From Luscinia megarhynchos (lineage: Eukaryota; Chordata; Aves; Passeriformes; Turdidae), in the NCBI GenBank assembly GCA_034336665.1, contig CM067590.1, positions 1,645,748 through 1,709,747 of the forward strand: a stretch of 64,000 nt of DNA. The letters run 5' to 3'. The translations under genes and the position numbers were made by a program. Under the pieces are notes generated by a model. It was given only the letters and a program-made list of their open reading frames with translations. It was not told the DNA's origin and searched no databases. Below are positions 19,801 to 45,440 of this stretch, one piece after another (the first letter of the stretch is position 1; the number at the start of each line of letters is the position of its first letter).

Positions 19801-20580
19801 TGCGATCCCCCTTCCCTTGGAGCCCCCGTTCCCCCTGTGATCCCTCCGCCTTTGTCGCCCCCTTTGGGCCCCCCCTTCCCTTGGAGCCCCCGTTCTCCGC
19901 GGGATCCCCTGCCCTTGAAGCCCCCTGTTCTCCCGGGATCCCCCCGCCTTTGTCGCCCCCCTTTGGGCCCCCTTCCCTTGAAGCCCCCCATTCTCCCTGG
20001 GATGCCCTTCCCTTGAAGCCCCCCCATTCTCCCTGGGATGCCCTTCCCTTGGAGCCCCCGTTCTCCCTGGGATGCCCCTTCTCTTGGAGCCCCCGTTCTC
20101 CCTGGGATGCCCCTTCCCTTGAAGCCCCCCCATTCTCCCTGGGATGCCCTTCCCTTGAAGCCCCCCCGTTCTCCCTGGGATGCCCTTCCTTGGAGCCCCC
20201 GTTCTCCCGGGATCCCCCCGCCTTTGTCGCCCCCTTTGGGGACCCCTCTCTCCCTGGGGACCCCCCACCCGCTCGCCCCGCCCCCTCCCCTGCGCCCAGC
20301 CAATCCCCACAGCAGGACATATGATTGACGTGGCGCGCAGCCAATCAGCGAGTGGCGCGTACCCTCTTCCCCTCCCGCTCCCTCCCGCCCGGCCGCTCAC
20401 CAGGCTCCGGGAGAAGGAGTGAACCTCCCCGCCGGGCCGCACGTCGAACTCGGCCGTGCTCGGGGTCGCGCCCGGGGCCGTGCCCGGTCCCGCGGCCGCG
20501 CGGGCCGCCAGGCACAGCAGGGCCGCGGGCACTAGCGTGGCCCAGGCGCGCCGGCAGCTCCTCCCGCTGGGCGCCGCCAT
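16893..20580 (-). CDS. MYDGF: Myeloid-derived growth factor, six coding exons
   Basis: Exons in transcription order: 20401-20580, 18931-18981, 18180-18241, 17854-17935, 17230-17302, 16893-16972. All have GT-AG borders and compatible phases, totalling 528 nt (175 aa plus stop; human 173). Residues 1 to about 31 are a signal peptide with core LVPAALLCLAARAAA. The mature part starts before AEFDVRPGGEVHSFS and continues through FTYSAQGGTNEQWQM, FTQFKAEVKGA and FELSKLVIAAK. Cys65 and Cys94 (29 apart) match the disulphide of the beta-sandwich family. The protein is known as a secreted cardioprotective and angiogenic factor that is also held in the ER. Here the C-terminus is RDEL, a KDEL-like retrieval signal. 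The ATG lies in CCAAGATGGCGGC, overlapping a YY1-type site. Introns 1 and 2 are expanded by minisatellites. No breaks. Confidence 0.97.
18270..18803. repeat. CCCAGCCCCAAAA(A/G)AA minisatellite in MYDGF intron 2
   Basis: About 34 units of 14-17 bp, CCCAGCCCCAAAAAA/CCCAGCCCCAAAGAA/CCCAGCCCCGAAATAA. On the transcribed (minus) sense the unit reads TTTTTTGGGGCTGGG, alternating G4 and G3 runs. The array stops about 29 bp upstream of the exon 3 acceptor (AG at 18242-18243). Open frames across it are Pro/Lys- or Gly/Phe-rich repeats. Confidence 0.95.
19590..20265. repeat. ~35-bp minisatellite in MYDGF intron 1
   Basis: About 18 copies of CCCTTGGAGCCCCCGTTCTC CCTGGGATGC with variants (GAAGCCCCCC, GCGATCCC) and occasional inserts CCGCCTTTGTCGCCCCCTTT. 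A multi-hundred-codon minus-strand frame through it is repeat peptide only (ENGGLQGKG-like). Confidence 0.93.
20300..20345. promoter_or_regulatory. MYDGF: NF-Y / UPRE-like cluster in MYDGF intron 1
   Basis: CCAAT at 20300-20304, TGACGTGG at 20326-20333 (the ATF6/XBP1 UPRE core) and CCAATCAGCG starting at 20341, all within 46 bp and 55-100 bp inside intron 1. The combination is typical of secretory-pathway genes induced by ER stress. Its position downstream of the start codon is unusual. It could drive MYDGF, or an antisense transcript on plus. Confidence 0.55.
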
Positions 20581-20700
20581 CTTGGAAAGGAAGCGCGGGT
20601 ATGGCGGCCGGGAGGGGTCAGCGCGCGGCGGCCGCACGGCGGCCATGCTGGGTGTGGGCAGGAGCGCTGGGGGCCATGTTGAGTGTGGGCAGGCCTCAGA
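20573..20700 (-). promoter_or_regulatory. MYDGF: MYDGF start region: YY1 motif and CpG-rich 5'UTR/promoter
   Basis: GCCGCCATCTTG on plus (20573-20584) is a YY1-type site that includes the start codon on minus. CpG-rich sequence with a second CGGCCGCACGGCGGCCATGC continues upstream, with a partly duplicated block GCTGGGTGTGGGCAG / GTTGAGTGTGGGCAG near 20647-20692. No TATA box is seen. YY1 sites over the start are common in TATA-less housekeeping genes. Confidence 0.5.
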
Positions 20701-22404
20701 AAGGAGCCAGCGCCTGAGAGAAGAATTGGGAATTCCGGCTGCAGCCAGGGCCTGGGGGCAGGAAAACCCCGCGCTAGAGGAGCGGGGACGCAGAAATCCG
20801 TGCCGGAGGGAGGAGCAGGGACAGGAGGTTTCTCTGCAGCCCTCCCTGTGTCCCAGCACGGAGCTGGGATTCTTCTGATTTCACCAAAACCCCTCCGAGA
20901 GGATTCCCCACGATCAATTTACAGCAAACACACCCAGAGCCCAGCCCTGTGCCTTCACCCCACTCCTCCTCCGGGGATGTCGGAGCCACTGCAGTTATTC
21001 TGGGGTGCTGCCTGCACGGCCCAGGACAGAGATCAAATTCCTGAGAGCCCCCCAGCACCCAGAGTTTCCACTGACGTGACTTTCCCAGATCAGAGCTGTG
21101 CTTGCACCTTCATCCCACCCCCTTTGGGAATGGAGATGCCGGGAAGTTTTCCACCCGAGCATCTTTCAGGGCAAGGAGTGACTTTTCTGAGCTAATTTTG
21201 TAGCTTGAGGAGTGATTTTGTTTTAAAAATAAGCCCTCAAGAACATCTGTTCTCCCTCCACACCTAAAAATAAAGCCCCACAGGGTGAGTTTTGGGAGAG
21301 AAATGCTTCCCAAGCCACTCTGAAGTCCCAAATTCTTGAGGAAAAGTCGTTTTTGCCTGGTTTCCCCAGCACCTGCTGCTTCCTCTGTCATTACCACTCA
21401 CTCAGGAAATTAACTCAGCTTCATCCCCCAGCTGCAAATGCTCCAGCCAGAGCTCCCATCACCTTTCCTGCAGGACCGTGGGGTGGGGGCTCCCACATAA
21501 TTTGTGTTTCAATCCCCACAGAGCCTGTTCCATACGGAACAGCTCTGGCTCCCAGGAGATTTCCAGCTAATTCCTCTTGGGATTCTCAATCCCCAAAAGA
21601 TGACCAACCCCTTTTTAGGGTGCCAAACAACCCTGCAGCAAGCTGGGGGAGCAGAGGAGCTGACAGATCTGCAAGCTCTTCTAGACAAGAGTGTTTTAAG
21701 AGATTTTAGGAAACACTTGGTTTTTCGGGGACAGGAAAAAAGTTTAAATTAAGCCTCAAAATTAAATTAGGGGAAGCACAGAAACAAACCCTGCAAAAAT
21801 AAAGCTCCTTACCATCCAGCAGCACCCAGCCAGCTGTGAGGGCAGCAGGGACAGAGGGTGCAACTTCCTCCACCTGTCTCCTTCCACCCCTCTGACCTCA
21901 AAACTCACACCTGAGGTGCTTTGTAGCAGCTAAACCACAACTGCAATAATTGGGACAATTATTTGGGCACAGGGACAAGAAGAGGGGGCAAAATCTGCTG
22001 CCAGCCATCCCCCCAGGAACCCAAACGCTCCATCTGGAAGAAGCTCTGCATTTAGAACAGTCCTGCAGCAGCACCCTCAGGGCATTAACAGCGGGTTAAT
22101 TAACAGCAGCTCCCCGGAAGGCAAAGCAAGGCCACGTTTGGGGAGCTCTGAGCTGGGAGCAGGAGCAGGGGCAGGCCCAGGGCAGGCAGGGAGGGAGGTG
22201 CCCACCCCAGGCTGCTGCTGACACGCTCAAGGTCACTCCCAGCCAAGAGCACAGCCCAGGATTCCCAGCCCTCAGCTGCCTGGCTCACGCTTCCCCCGAG
22301 GAACAGCAGGGATTTAATATTCTCTGCACAGGAGGAACAGAGCACTTGGCTTTCAGCAGAGCTCGTGGCAGCAGCTGCCGCCTCCTCCCGCCCCCCAAAG
22401 CAGC
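20701..22404. other. Intergenic spacer, MYDGF 5' end to DPP9 3' end
   Basis: About 1.7 kb of non-coding sequence between the head of MYDGF and the tail of DPP9. An isolated AATAAA occurs near 21269, with no gene attached. No exon or repeat family is recognised. Confidence 0.5.
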
Positions 22405-22425
22405 CACCACGTCTCTGTCCAATAT

Positions 22426-22431
22426 TTTAAT
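22426..22431 (-). terminator. DPP9: Polyadenylation signal ATTAAA (DPP9)
   Basis: The variant hexamer ATTAAA on minus, with GACGTGGTGGCTGCTTTGGG about 20-40 bases downstream as a G/U-rich element. It is the first credible signal below the DPP9 stop; no canonical AATAAA on minus is closer. Confidence 0.55.
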
Positions 22432-22995
22432 GAGTCGCTACATCTTACACTCATAATTATAAAAGAATAAGAATCCATAAAAATATTTTCTTTTCATAAT
22501 ACGCACTTAAAATACTCCAGGGCAAGTCGACGTGGTTCATTCGGGTGGGTTTTGTTTGTGTTTTCGTTTTGCCCCTGGCAGAACCCTTGGCTTGAGGGGG
22601 GGACGTGCTCCCCTGAGGTGTGATTGCTCAATCCCCCTCCCCAGAACTGCAGTTCCTGTTGCCCAGGTCAATAAAAACCAGGAGAGAGCGTTGCTGACAG
22701 ACGGGCACGGGGCAGTCGCTGACCCGCAGAGAACTGAAGCACAGCCGATCTCAGTGCGCGGGGGGCGGGAGGCGGCGCAGAGACAGAGGGAGGGAGGATT
22801 TGCATAAATACCATCCACCTTGTGTTGCAAAAACCCAAATGCTGCTGTGAGCTCTGGAGAGAGGCTCTGGCTGCAGCCAGCTGCCAGTGCTACCTGTTGG
22901 CACAACTCTGTGAGAGCGGCCATGAGAGGAAGGATCAGAGGCCCTTACCGGCCCCGGCCACTTCCTCCATCTGCTCTGCAAATTTAAACTGGAAA

Positions 22996-23014
22996 ATAGA
23001 TAGATAGATAGATA
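22996..23014. repeat. (GATA)n microsatellite
   Basis: About four and a half perfect GATA units in the presumed DPP9 3'UTR, followed by an A-rich run. Confidence 0.85.
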
Positions 23015-23590
23015 TAAAAAAAATGACTAGTGTTGCATGCTTCTGTAGACCTCTCTTCAGCTCCCAGGGCTCCAGGGTGGCAGCAGGGCCAGGACACAGA
23101 TCCCCAGTGAGCAGTAGGTAGTTGTCTCTTCCCTTGCACTCCTGGCTTAAGGCAGCTTCTGATTCGGCTCTTCCGTTTCCAACACAGGCACTGAGTTCTT
23201 GCAGGTAAGAGTTTGGGAACTGCACAGGTGCAGTGGAAGGGGAAAAGGATTGGGGAGAGAGAGATGGACACAAACCTCAGCCTCGGGACACAGACCACTG
23301 TCCATTGATTCCCAGGAGAGAGGGAGTAGCAGCAAAAAAAGCATTGAACAGCCAGGCTGGAGGAGAGGAGGAGGACGAGCAGCCGAGCAGGGGCAGACCT
23401 CCAGCTTGGGAAGTGAGAGAAGGTGGCACTGTCCAAAGGGAAGGTGCCCTCCAGCTTGTCCCCCTGGCCTGGGGGTACCCCCAGCCCGCCGTGGGCACTC
23501 AGCCCCTTGTGCTCTGGGGTGGACGCTGCGGGGAGCGGGAGGGCACGGGGCGGGTGAGCTGTCAGTGTCCAGTTTGCAGAGGCTCTGCTC

Positions 23591-39917
<16,327 letters not shown>

Positions 39918-39932
39918 TAACTACTCAGAGAG

Positions 39933-41700
39933 CTGGGCAGGACAGGAAACTGGGGAGGAAGAGGGGAGAAAGGAGATTTCATACAACTGCTGGGTAAAAG
40001 CATCTTCCATAGGTCACGTTTCCAGCTGAGCAGGGAGGCCAAATAAATCCTTGGGTTTCATTCCTTGGTCCAAATCTGTTCTGGCAGCACAGCCTGGATT
40101 TGAACAGCCCTGATAAATGTGAGACTCCATCTGAACAACGAGGCTCAGTGAACTCTGTGGTGTGCCTCGTTCTTTCCCAGAAAATTCTTCTTAAAATCCG
40201 AGAATCTTGAGTACTGAACCTTTCTGCCAGCCCCTTCCCAAAATCCTGGAATTCCTGCAAGTATCAGGTACTAAAAACTGATAAACCAGAGGTCTGGTCC
40301 ACACACTTAGAGAGAAGAAGCAAACAAAGGACACACCATAAGGAGCCAGCCAGAGGGCCACAGTCCCACCTGGGACATAAAGCACATTTATCTTCCCAGC
40401 CTGAACACTGCTTCCCTGTGCCTCAGCCTGCTGCCACGAGCATCCCTGGCTCCCCACGCCAATCTCTTCTCCAGCAGCACAGGAAGGTGCCTCTCTGCCC
40501 AAGGTCCTCTCTCCCCAAGTACAAAGGTCTTGAGCTCTGAATCACAGACACACTCAAGACCTGCCACTGCCTTCTGTCGAGGCTCCTGCTCCCCCCCAAC
40601 AGCCAAAAACGCACCCACAGGGGACCAGGAGAGACAAAGCATCACAAAGAAACTGCTCGGCTGCAGAGGAGAGCAGAGGGGGAGGAAGCAGCTGCATTCA
40701 GCAGTTCCAGGGCAGTGTGGGATGCAGGCATGAAGGGCAGCAGGAGTGATGCTCAGGAATGCTGAGTAACCTGGGCTGATCTCCCGGCTGACCCTGCCTT
40801 GAGCACGGGGTTGGACCAGAGACTTCCCGAGGTCCTGCCAGCCTCGGCTGTTCTGGGATTTTAATGATCCTCAGGAACATCATAACCCTCATTGCACCCA
40901 GCCCAGATCACGCATTTCACACAAGGAAGGAACAGTAAAATCTTGAACCAGGAAAAAAAAAAAAAAAGCAACTAAGCAAAATAGACAAAAGAGATCAGGA
41001 ACCAGCGTGAATCATTCGGGAAGAGCCAATGGAACACAGGAACAGAGTCACCTACAGGAGCCCTTACAACATGTCCCTGTGGCCGGGAGCTTTAAGATCT
41101 CCAAAAATTAAAGCAACTGAGGGTGGGATAAACCGGTGGGGATTTCTCCAGAGAGCGACGAGCTCCGGCAAAGGCCGCCAGCAGCCCGTGTCCCTCTGCA
41201 GCTCTCACGGCAGCTCTGCCCTTGGTGCAGAGGAAGGGCCGGGATCTGGGAGGGCAGGAGAGGGGCAATGCCGGGGATGGAGCATCCCGTGCCCCAGCGC
41301 CCGCGCTGCGCCGGCGGCTCTCGGCCTGAGGAGCAGCGAGCAGCCCCTCACCCTCACACGGGACCCCTCCAAGGGCAGGGGTCGCCCCCTTCACCCCATC
41401 CACGGCAGCACACGGGGGGAGCGAACGGCGAACGACCCGCCGAGGGCCAGGCCTGGGGGCGAGCCCGGGCGAGCAATCGCCCCCCGGGGCAAGCAGAGGC
41501 CGCCCCCACCCCTCGGGGGGAAACACGGCACGGAGAGGGGCAAAGCCCGCAGCCCGGCCCCTCGGGCACCCCAGCCCAGCGCGGCGGGGTGCGGCCCGCG
41601 GAGCGCTCCCCTCACGGGCCAGGGCCCCGCCCAGCCCTGCCCGCACCGGGGCCGGAACCCCCGCGCCCGCCATGGCCCCCTCCCCTCCTCACTCACTCAC
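39933..41700 (-). other. DPP9: Probable DPP9 intron 1
   Basis: From the inferred donor GTGAGTGAGTG at 41700 to the acceptor before the NLS exon. It carries an A15 run near 40953 and the CR1-like end. The part above about 41200 is CpG-island sequence. Confidence 0.55.
40765..40870 (+). mobile_element. CR1-like LINE 3' end (DPP9 5' intron)
   Basis: GGGTTGGACCAGAGACTTCC, CGAGGTCCTGCCAGCCTCGG and CTGTTCTGGGATTTTAATGA resemble the terminal segment of a CR1 subfamily. The 3' flank is short. Confidence 0.65.
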
Positions 41701-41990
41701 CGCGGGGCGCGGCGACCTCCCCGTGCCGGGCGGGGGCGGCTCGTGCGCGGGAGGGAGGGCGGGGGAGGGAGGGGGCGGCGGCGGCGGCTCCGTCAGTGCC
41801 GCTCCATGTCCCGGGCGCGGGGCAGCCCCGGAAACGGGGGCGCGGGGGCGGCGGCGGCCACGGCGCGACCTCTCACCCGGCGGCGGAAGTGGCGGGAGCG
41901 CGCGCGCGGTGGGAGCGCGCCCGGGCGGCGCGGGAGCGAACCACTGCCTGTGGCGGGGGGGGGAGAGATGCCTGCGGGAGTACGGAGTTA
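41150..41990 (-). promoter_or_regulatory. DPP9: DPP9 CpG-island promoter and non-coding exon 1
   Basis: CpG-dense, TATA-less sequence at the 5' end of DPP9. On minus, CCCCGCG at 41701 is followed by GTGAGTGAGTG, a strong donor, so a non-coding first exon probably runs from about 41800-41950 to 41701. A G8 run lies at about 41955. The island ends where a CR1 fragment and the tRNA genes begin, so it could also influence them. Confidence 0.65.
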
Positions 41991-41996
41991 TTACAC

Positions 41997-42145
41997 GCAG
42001 AGTAGATAAAGTGTTGGAAAAGACCTCTGAGGTCATCGAGTCCTACAGTCACCTTGTCGTCCAGACCACGGAGCTAAGTTTGTTCTTAAACATCTCCAGG
42101 GAGGGTGAGTCTGCCGCCTCCCTGGGCAGTCCGTGGAGCGGGGGG
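41997..42145 (-). mobile_element. CR1 LINE 3' fragment between DPP9 promoter and tRNA-Gly
   Basis: The plus strand reads GTGTTGGAAAAGACCTCTGA, GGTCATCGAGTCCTACAGTC, ACATCTCCAGGGAGGGTGAG and CCTCCCTGGGCAGTCCGTGG, the reverse complement of the CR1 tail of the AAAAGACCTCTGAGGTCATC type. Confidence 0.85.
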
Positions 42146-42347
42146 TGCATAGAAAGAGTTGAGGCTGATACAGAGTAAAAAAGGCACGGAGCGAAAATTC
42201 TTGCTCGCCCTCAGAGATTTATTGCCGTCGTGGGGCGGCTGTGGAGCCATTCTCATCTCTTGTTATGTTTTACTCCTACTGTGAGGGAATGGTTGGGTCC
42301 CGCTGGGCGCTATTGCTGAGGGAAGCCGAAAAGAGTTCGATCAACGG

Positions 42348-42419
42348 GCGTTGGTGGTATAGTGGTTAGCATAGCTGCCTTCCAAGCAGTTGACCCGGGT
42401 TCGATTCCCGGCCAACGCA
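42348..42419 (+). tRNA. tRNA-Gly (anticodon TCC)
   Basis: Complete 72-nt cloverleaf. The acceptor stem GCGTTGG pairs with CCAACGC and the discriminator is A. The A-box region is TGGTATAGTGGTTAGC and the B box is GGTTCGATTCC. The anticodon stem GCTGC/GCAGT encloses CTTCCAA, placing anticodon TCC at 42381-42383. No intron. A long T tract follows within 11 bases as the Pol III terminator. Confidence 0.98.
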
Positions 42420-42429
42420 GTTCCGCTTT

Positions 42430-42450
42430 TCTTTTTTTTTTTTTTTTTTT
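42430..42450 (+). terminator. Pol III oligo-T terminator of tRNA-Gly
   Basis: CTTTTC followed by an uninterrupted run of about 20 T residues starts 11 bases after the tRNA 3' end, far longer than the four or five T needed. Confidence 0.85.
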
Positions 42451-42758
42451 CCTCCTCGTAATCTTTTTCTCACCGATTCGAACCGAATTGAGCGCCCGCC
42501 CGGCTGCGCTTTGCCCACTTGAGCCCCGGCGGGAGGCGGGCGCTGCTCAGCGATGGGGCGCACGGTGCCCCACGGTTACTTCTCTTCCCAAGTCGCAGTG
42601 GAGACCCCGAGTCGTCAGGAGACGGCAGGGAAATAAATAAATAACTCCGAATTTAAAAAACCTTAAGCTCCTCCAAACCAAAAAAAAAAACCCCAAACAA
42701 CAAGAAAACAAACTGGTACAAAAAACTACCGCGAAATGACGGGAAAAGAAAAAGTAGG

Positions 42759-42831
42759 TGTTTCCGCCCGGGATCGAACCGGGGACCTTTCGCGTGTGAG
42801 GCGAACGTGATAACCGCTACACTACGGAAAC
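42759..42831 (-). tRNA. tRNA-Val (anticodon CAC)
   Basis: Complete 73-nt cloverleaf on minus. GTTTCCG pairs with CGGAAAC and the discriminator is A. The A-box region is TAGTGTAGCGGTTATCACG and the B box is GGTTCGATCCC. The anticodon stem TTCGC/GCGAA encloses CTCACAC, placing CAC at 42796-42798. No intron. Downstream on minus, CTTTTTCTTTTCCC gives a Pol III stop. It is convergent with tRNA-Gly, 339 bp apart. Confidence 0.98.
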
Positions 42832-43264
42832 CCGCCATGGGAGAGCTTTCTCGGGGGTGGCTGATGTTCCCGCCACGGCGGCTGAGGGGGCGCGAGCCTC
42901 CCTCACGGCAACTTCGGAATAAACCTCCCGCAAACCCTTAGAAATGCCGCGCGGGAGTCCCAGCGATTATCATCAATGGCTGATTGGAGTCCCCAGAGAC
43001 CCGCTGGCCTCAGGAGGCGGCTGAGGTGCGTGTCCCGGGCAGTGTTTCGGGGGTCCCCCTCAGAGACGACGCAGCCCCACAGGGAGGTTGGCGCTGAGGG
43101 GGCGCGGGCGCTGCTGAGGAAATGTCTCCTTTCCCTGAGGCAGCTGCCAGCAGATGTCGGTAGAATAGTGGCGACAGGGAGTGGAGCTCCCTGGAGAGCC
43201 TGGCCCGGGGGACAGGGCCTGGAAGAGGAACAGTCCCCAAGGACAGACTTGTTGACAATCCCAG
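42832..43264. other. Spacer beyond tRNA-Val
   Basis: Mixed GC-rich unique sequence, including the 5' flank of tRNA-Val. No further tRNA, tRNA pseudogene or exon is recognised. Confidence 0.5.
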
Positions 43265-43460
43265 ATTCACAAGACGCCATGCTGGTTTGAATTGGAAGAA
43301 CTTTAAATCTCGTCTCATTCCACCCCCTGCCATGGGCAGGGACACCTTCCACTGTCCCAGGATGTTCCAAATCCAGCCTGGCCTTGGACACTTCCAGGGG
43401 TCCGGGGGCAGCCACAGTTGCTCTGGGAATTCCATTCCCAGGCCTCAACACCCTCAGTCA
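43265..43460 (-). mobile_element. CR1 LINE 3' fragment
   Basis: The plus strand reads CCCCTGCCATGGGCAGGGAC, ACCTTCCACTGTCCCAGGAT, GTTCCAAATCCAGCCTGGCC and TGCTCTGGGAATTCCATTCC, the reverse complement of the CR1 3' end. Confidence 0.92.
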
Positions 43461-45234
43461 AGAACTGACAATCCCAGACACTTATAAGTTTGCTCTTCTT
43501 ACCTACTGCAATGTTAACAACTTAGTGGCAATCCTTCCCTTTTTGGTAAAACCTCAGCCCTTGGAAATCCGGTGGTAACATGAGAATTATGTTTTCCTGT
43601 TTTGTTTTCTTTGTTTAAGTGTATTTTATGCTCTGCTGGCTGCAGAGAAAAGCTTAGAAGGGAGATATGAATCATAAACCCAGACAAAAGCAAAAAGAAC
43701 CTCACTTTTGATAACACTTGCTCTCATAAAATCTACTTTTAATTTTACAATTTTGTGGCTGATCTTTTGATTTAGGGCCAAAAGGGCTAGAGAAGAGGTT
43801 GTCACATGCTCTTTAACTTCAGGCCTTGCTAGTGCTTTATTCCGATCTGATTTATGATAAGGATTATAATGTTACATCCAAGTCTGACAAACCTGATGTC
43901 TCGGGACTTGTTTGCTTCGTGTTGTTGTTAAATGAAATCCTTCCTGCCTGCAGCTGGCAGAGCTGCAGAGAGGACTGGTTACAACCTTTGCACCGAGCAT
44001 CAGCTGAGCCGGTCGATATCTGGGGCAAGGTCCCCTCCCTGGAGCGGGGGCAGAGGATCTGTGAGGGACCCAAGAGCATCCACGGAAAGATTCAAACGCT
44101 TTGGCTCCTGTTTGCTCCTGCAGGCCTCTTCCAGCCTGGCGATGGGTGGGGAGAGCAGACAGCGCCAGGAGGAAGCTCTCGGAAGGTACCTGTGGGAGGA
44201 AGAGGCAGGGATTCCATGGAAGGCGTCGTGCTGTCGGTGTGAGCTCCCAAAGCCGCCCGGTTCTGCCCCGGGAGCCCCGGGACACACCAGCCGAGGGCTC
44301 TGCGTGCTCCTCGTGGGCAGCGCTGGCTTTGGGGCCCAGACAAAGCCCCTCTTCCCTCCACTTTCTGCTTGCTGGGATGGCTCCGGGGATGTTCTGCCTT
44401 TTCTGACAAAGATCCGTTGTCAGGGACGCCTCAAACTTTGCTGGCAGGACAAAGATCCCGCAGCGCTCTCCCTTCCAGCCCCCGGCCTCTCCCTCTCCCT
44501 CTGCTCCCAGCGCTTCCCACCGTGTGGCTCCGCTGGTGTGGAGCCCCCCGTGAGGTCTCGGAGCAGGGAGAAAAGACCCCGGGGGCTATTTGGAGGTGAA
44601 GGTTGAATATTCTCTGCTATTATCACCAGCATCTGCCCCTTCTGAGCCCTCCCCATCCCTCACCAGCGGCCGTGCTCGGCTTTGTCTCCCTGACACGCTG
44701 CGCAGTCCCCATCTCCCCTTTCCCCCTCCGCTCCCAAAGCCTGCGTGGCTGCTCCAGGAGGGGAGCTGGAAGCGCCGCGGAGCAGGAGAGCTGACAATCA
44801 GGGCCGGGAGACATCGCTGCCGTGCACAATACCCCCCCAATTAGCCATTCATTTCTGCTGCCTCCGAAATGGGGAGCGCAGCCCTTGTGCCGGGAGATAA
44901 AACAAGAGCGGCTTCAATAGCAGTGATTTAAATTAGGTCAGGCTGGCTTTTGTGTGGCAGGGACCGCACAATAGCTGTCACACGACGGTGGAGGGGAGCA
45001 GCATAAAGGAAAAGAGGCCAAGCAAGTGGCACAGATGCTGGGAGTTGGTGGGTGCTGGGGGATAGAGCAGGGGCTGGCACTCACCGAGGACATGATGCTG
45101 AGGCATAAAAGGGGCAGCACGGGGGACAGAGAGGTCACACACTGCCTGGGCAGGAACTCTGCCACACCACAGCCGTGTGCCCCTGGGAAATTGGTCTTTA
45201 ACCATAACTGGTTATGAGACAAAGGAGTGACAAG
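43461..45234. other. Non-coding spacer
   Basis: Unique sequence with no recognised gene. The stretch around 44840-44940, containing CAATTAGCCATTCATTTCTG and a TTTAAATTAGG motif, has the A/T-rich homeodomain-site look of a possible regulatory element. Confidence 0.4.
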
Positions 45235-45440
45235 CTTTGGAGCCCTCAGGACAAGAAGGATATTGGAGTGTGTCCAGGGAAGGGTCAGGAGCAGCTGAGG
45301 GAGCTGAGAGGGCTCAGCCTGGAGAAAAGGAGGCTCAGGGGATCTTCTGCTTGTTGGGGTGTCCTGTGCAGCTGGAGTTGGACTGATGATCTTTGGGGGA
45401 CCCTTCCAGCTCAGGGTGTTCCATGATTCCATGATCTGAG
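45235..45440 (+). mobile_element. CR1 LINE 3' fragment
   Basis: GAGTGTGTCCAGGGAAGGGT, CTGAGAGGGCTCAGCCTGGA, GAAAAGGAGGCTCAGGGGAT and GGACCCTTCCAGCTCAGGGT followed by ATTCCATGAT: a CR1 copy with an internal deletion. Confidence 0.9.

Larger units (their letters stand above)
22405..23590 (-). other. DPP9: DPP9 3'UTR
   Basis: Extends from the DPP9 stop at 23591 to an ATTAAA signal on the minus strand (plus TTTAAT, 22426-22431), followed downstream by a GT-rich stretch. It includes a short (GATA)n run at 22996-23014. Confidence 0.6.

Noticed and set aside
18927..20344. Possible plus-strand gene suggested by CCAAT boxes in MYDGF intron 1
   Set aside because: No plus-strand exon or coding frame follows. 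Kept only as a regulatory cluster, with antisense transcription as an untested option.
19015..20859. A 614-codon minus-strand open frame spanning MYDGF exon 1
   Set aside because: It reads through the intron 1 minisatellite. Only the 60 codons of MYDGF exon 1 inside it are real, ending at the GTGAGC donor at 20400.
41029..42009. A 326-codon plus open frame over the DPP9 CpG island
   Set aside because: A composition-driven frame antisense to DPP9 exon 1; no homology-like segments and several overlapping frames of equal length.
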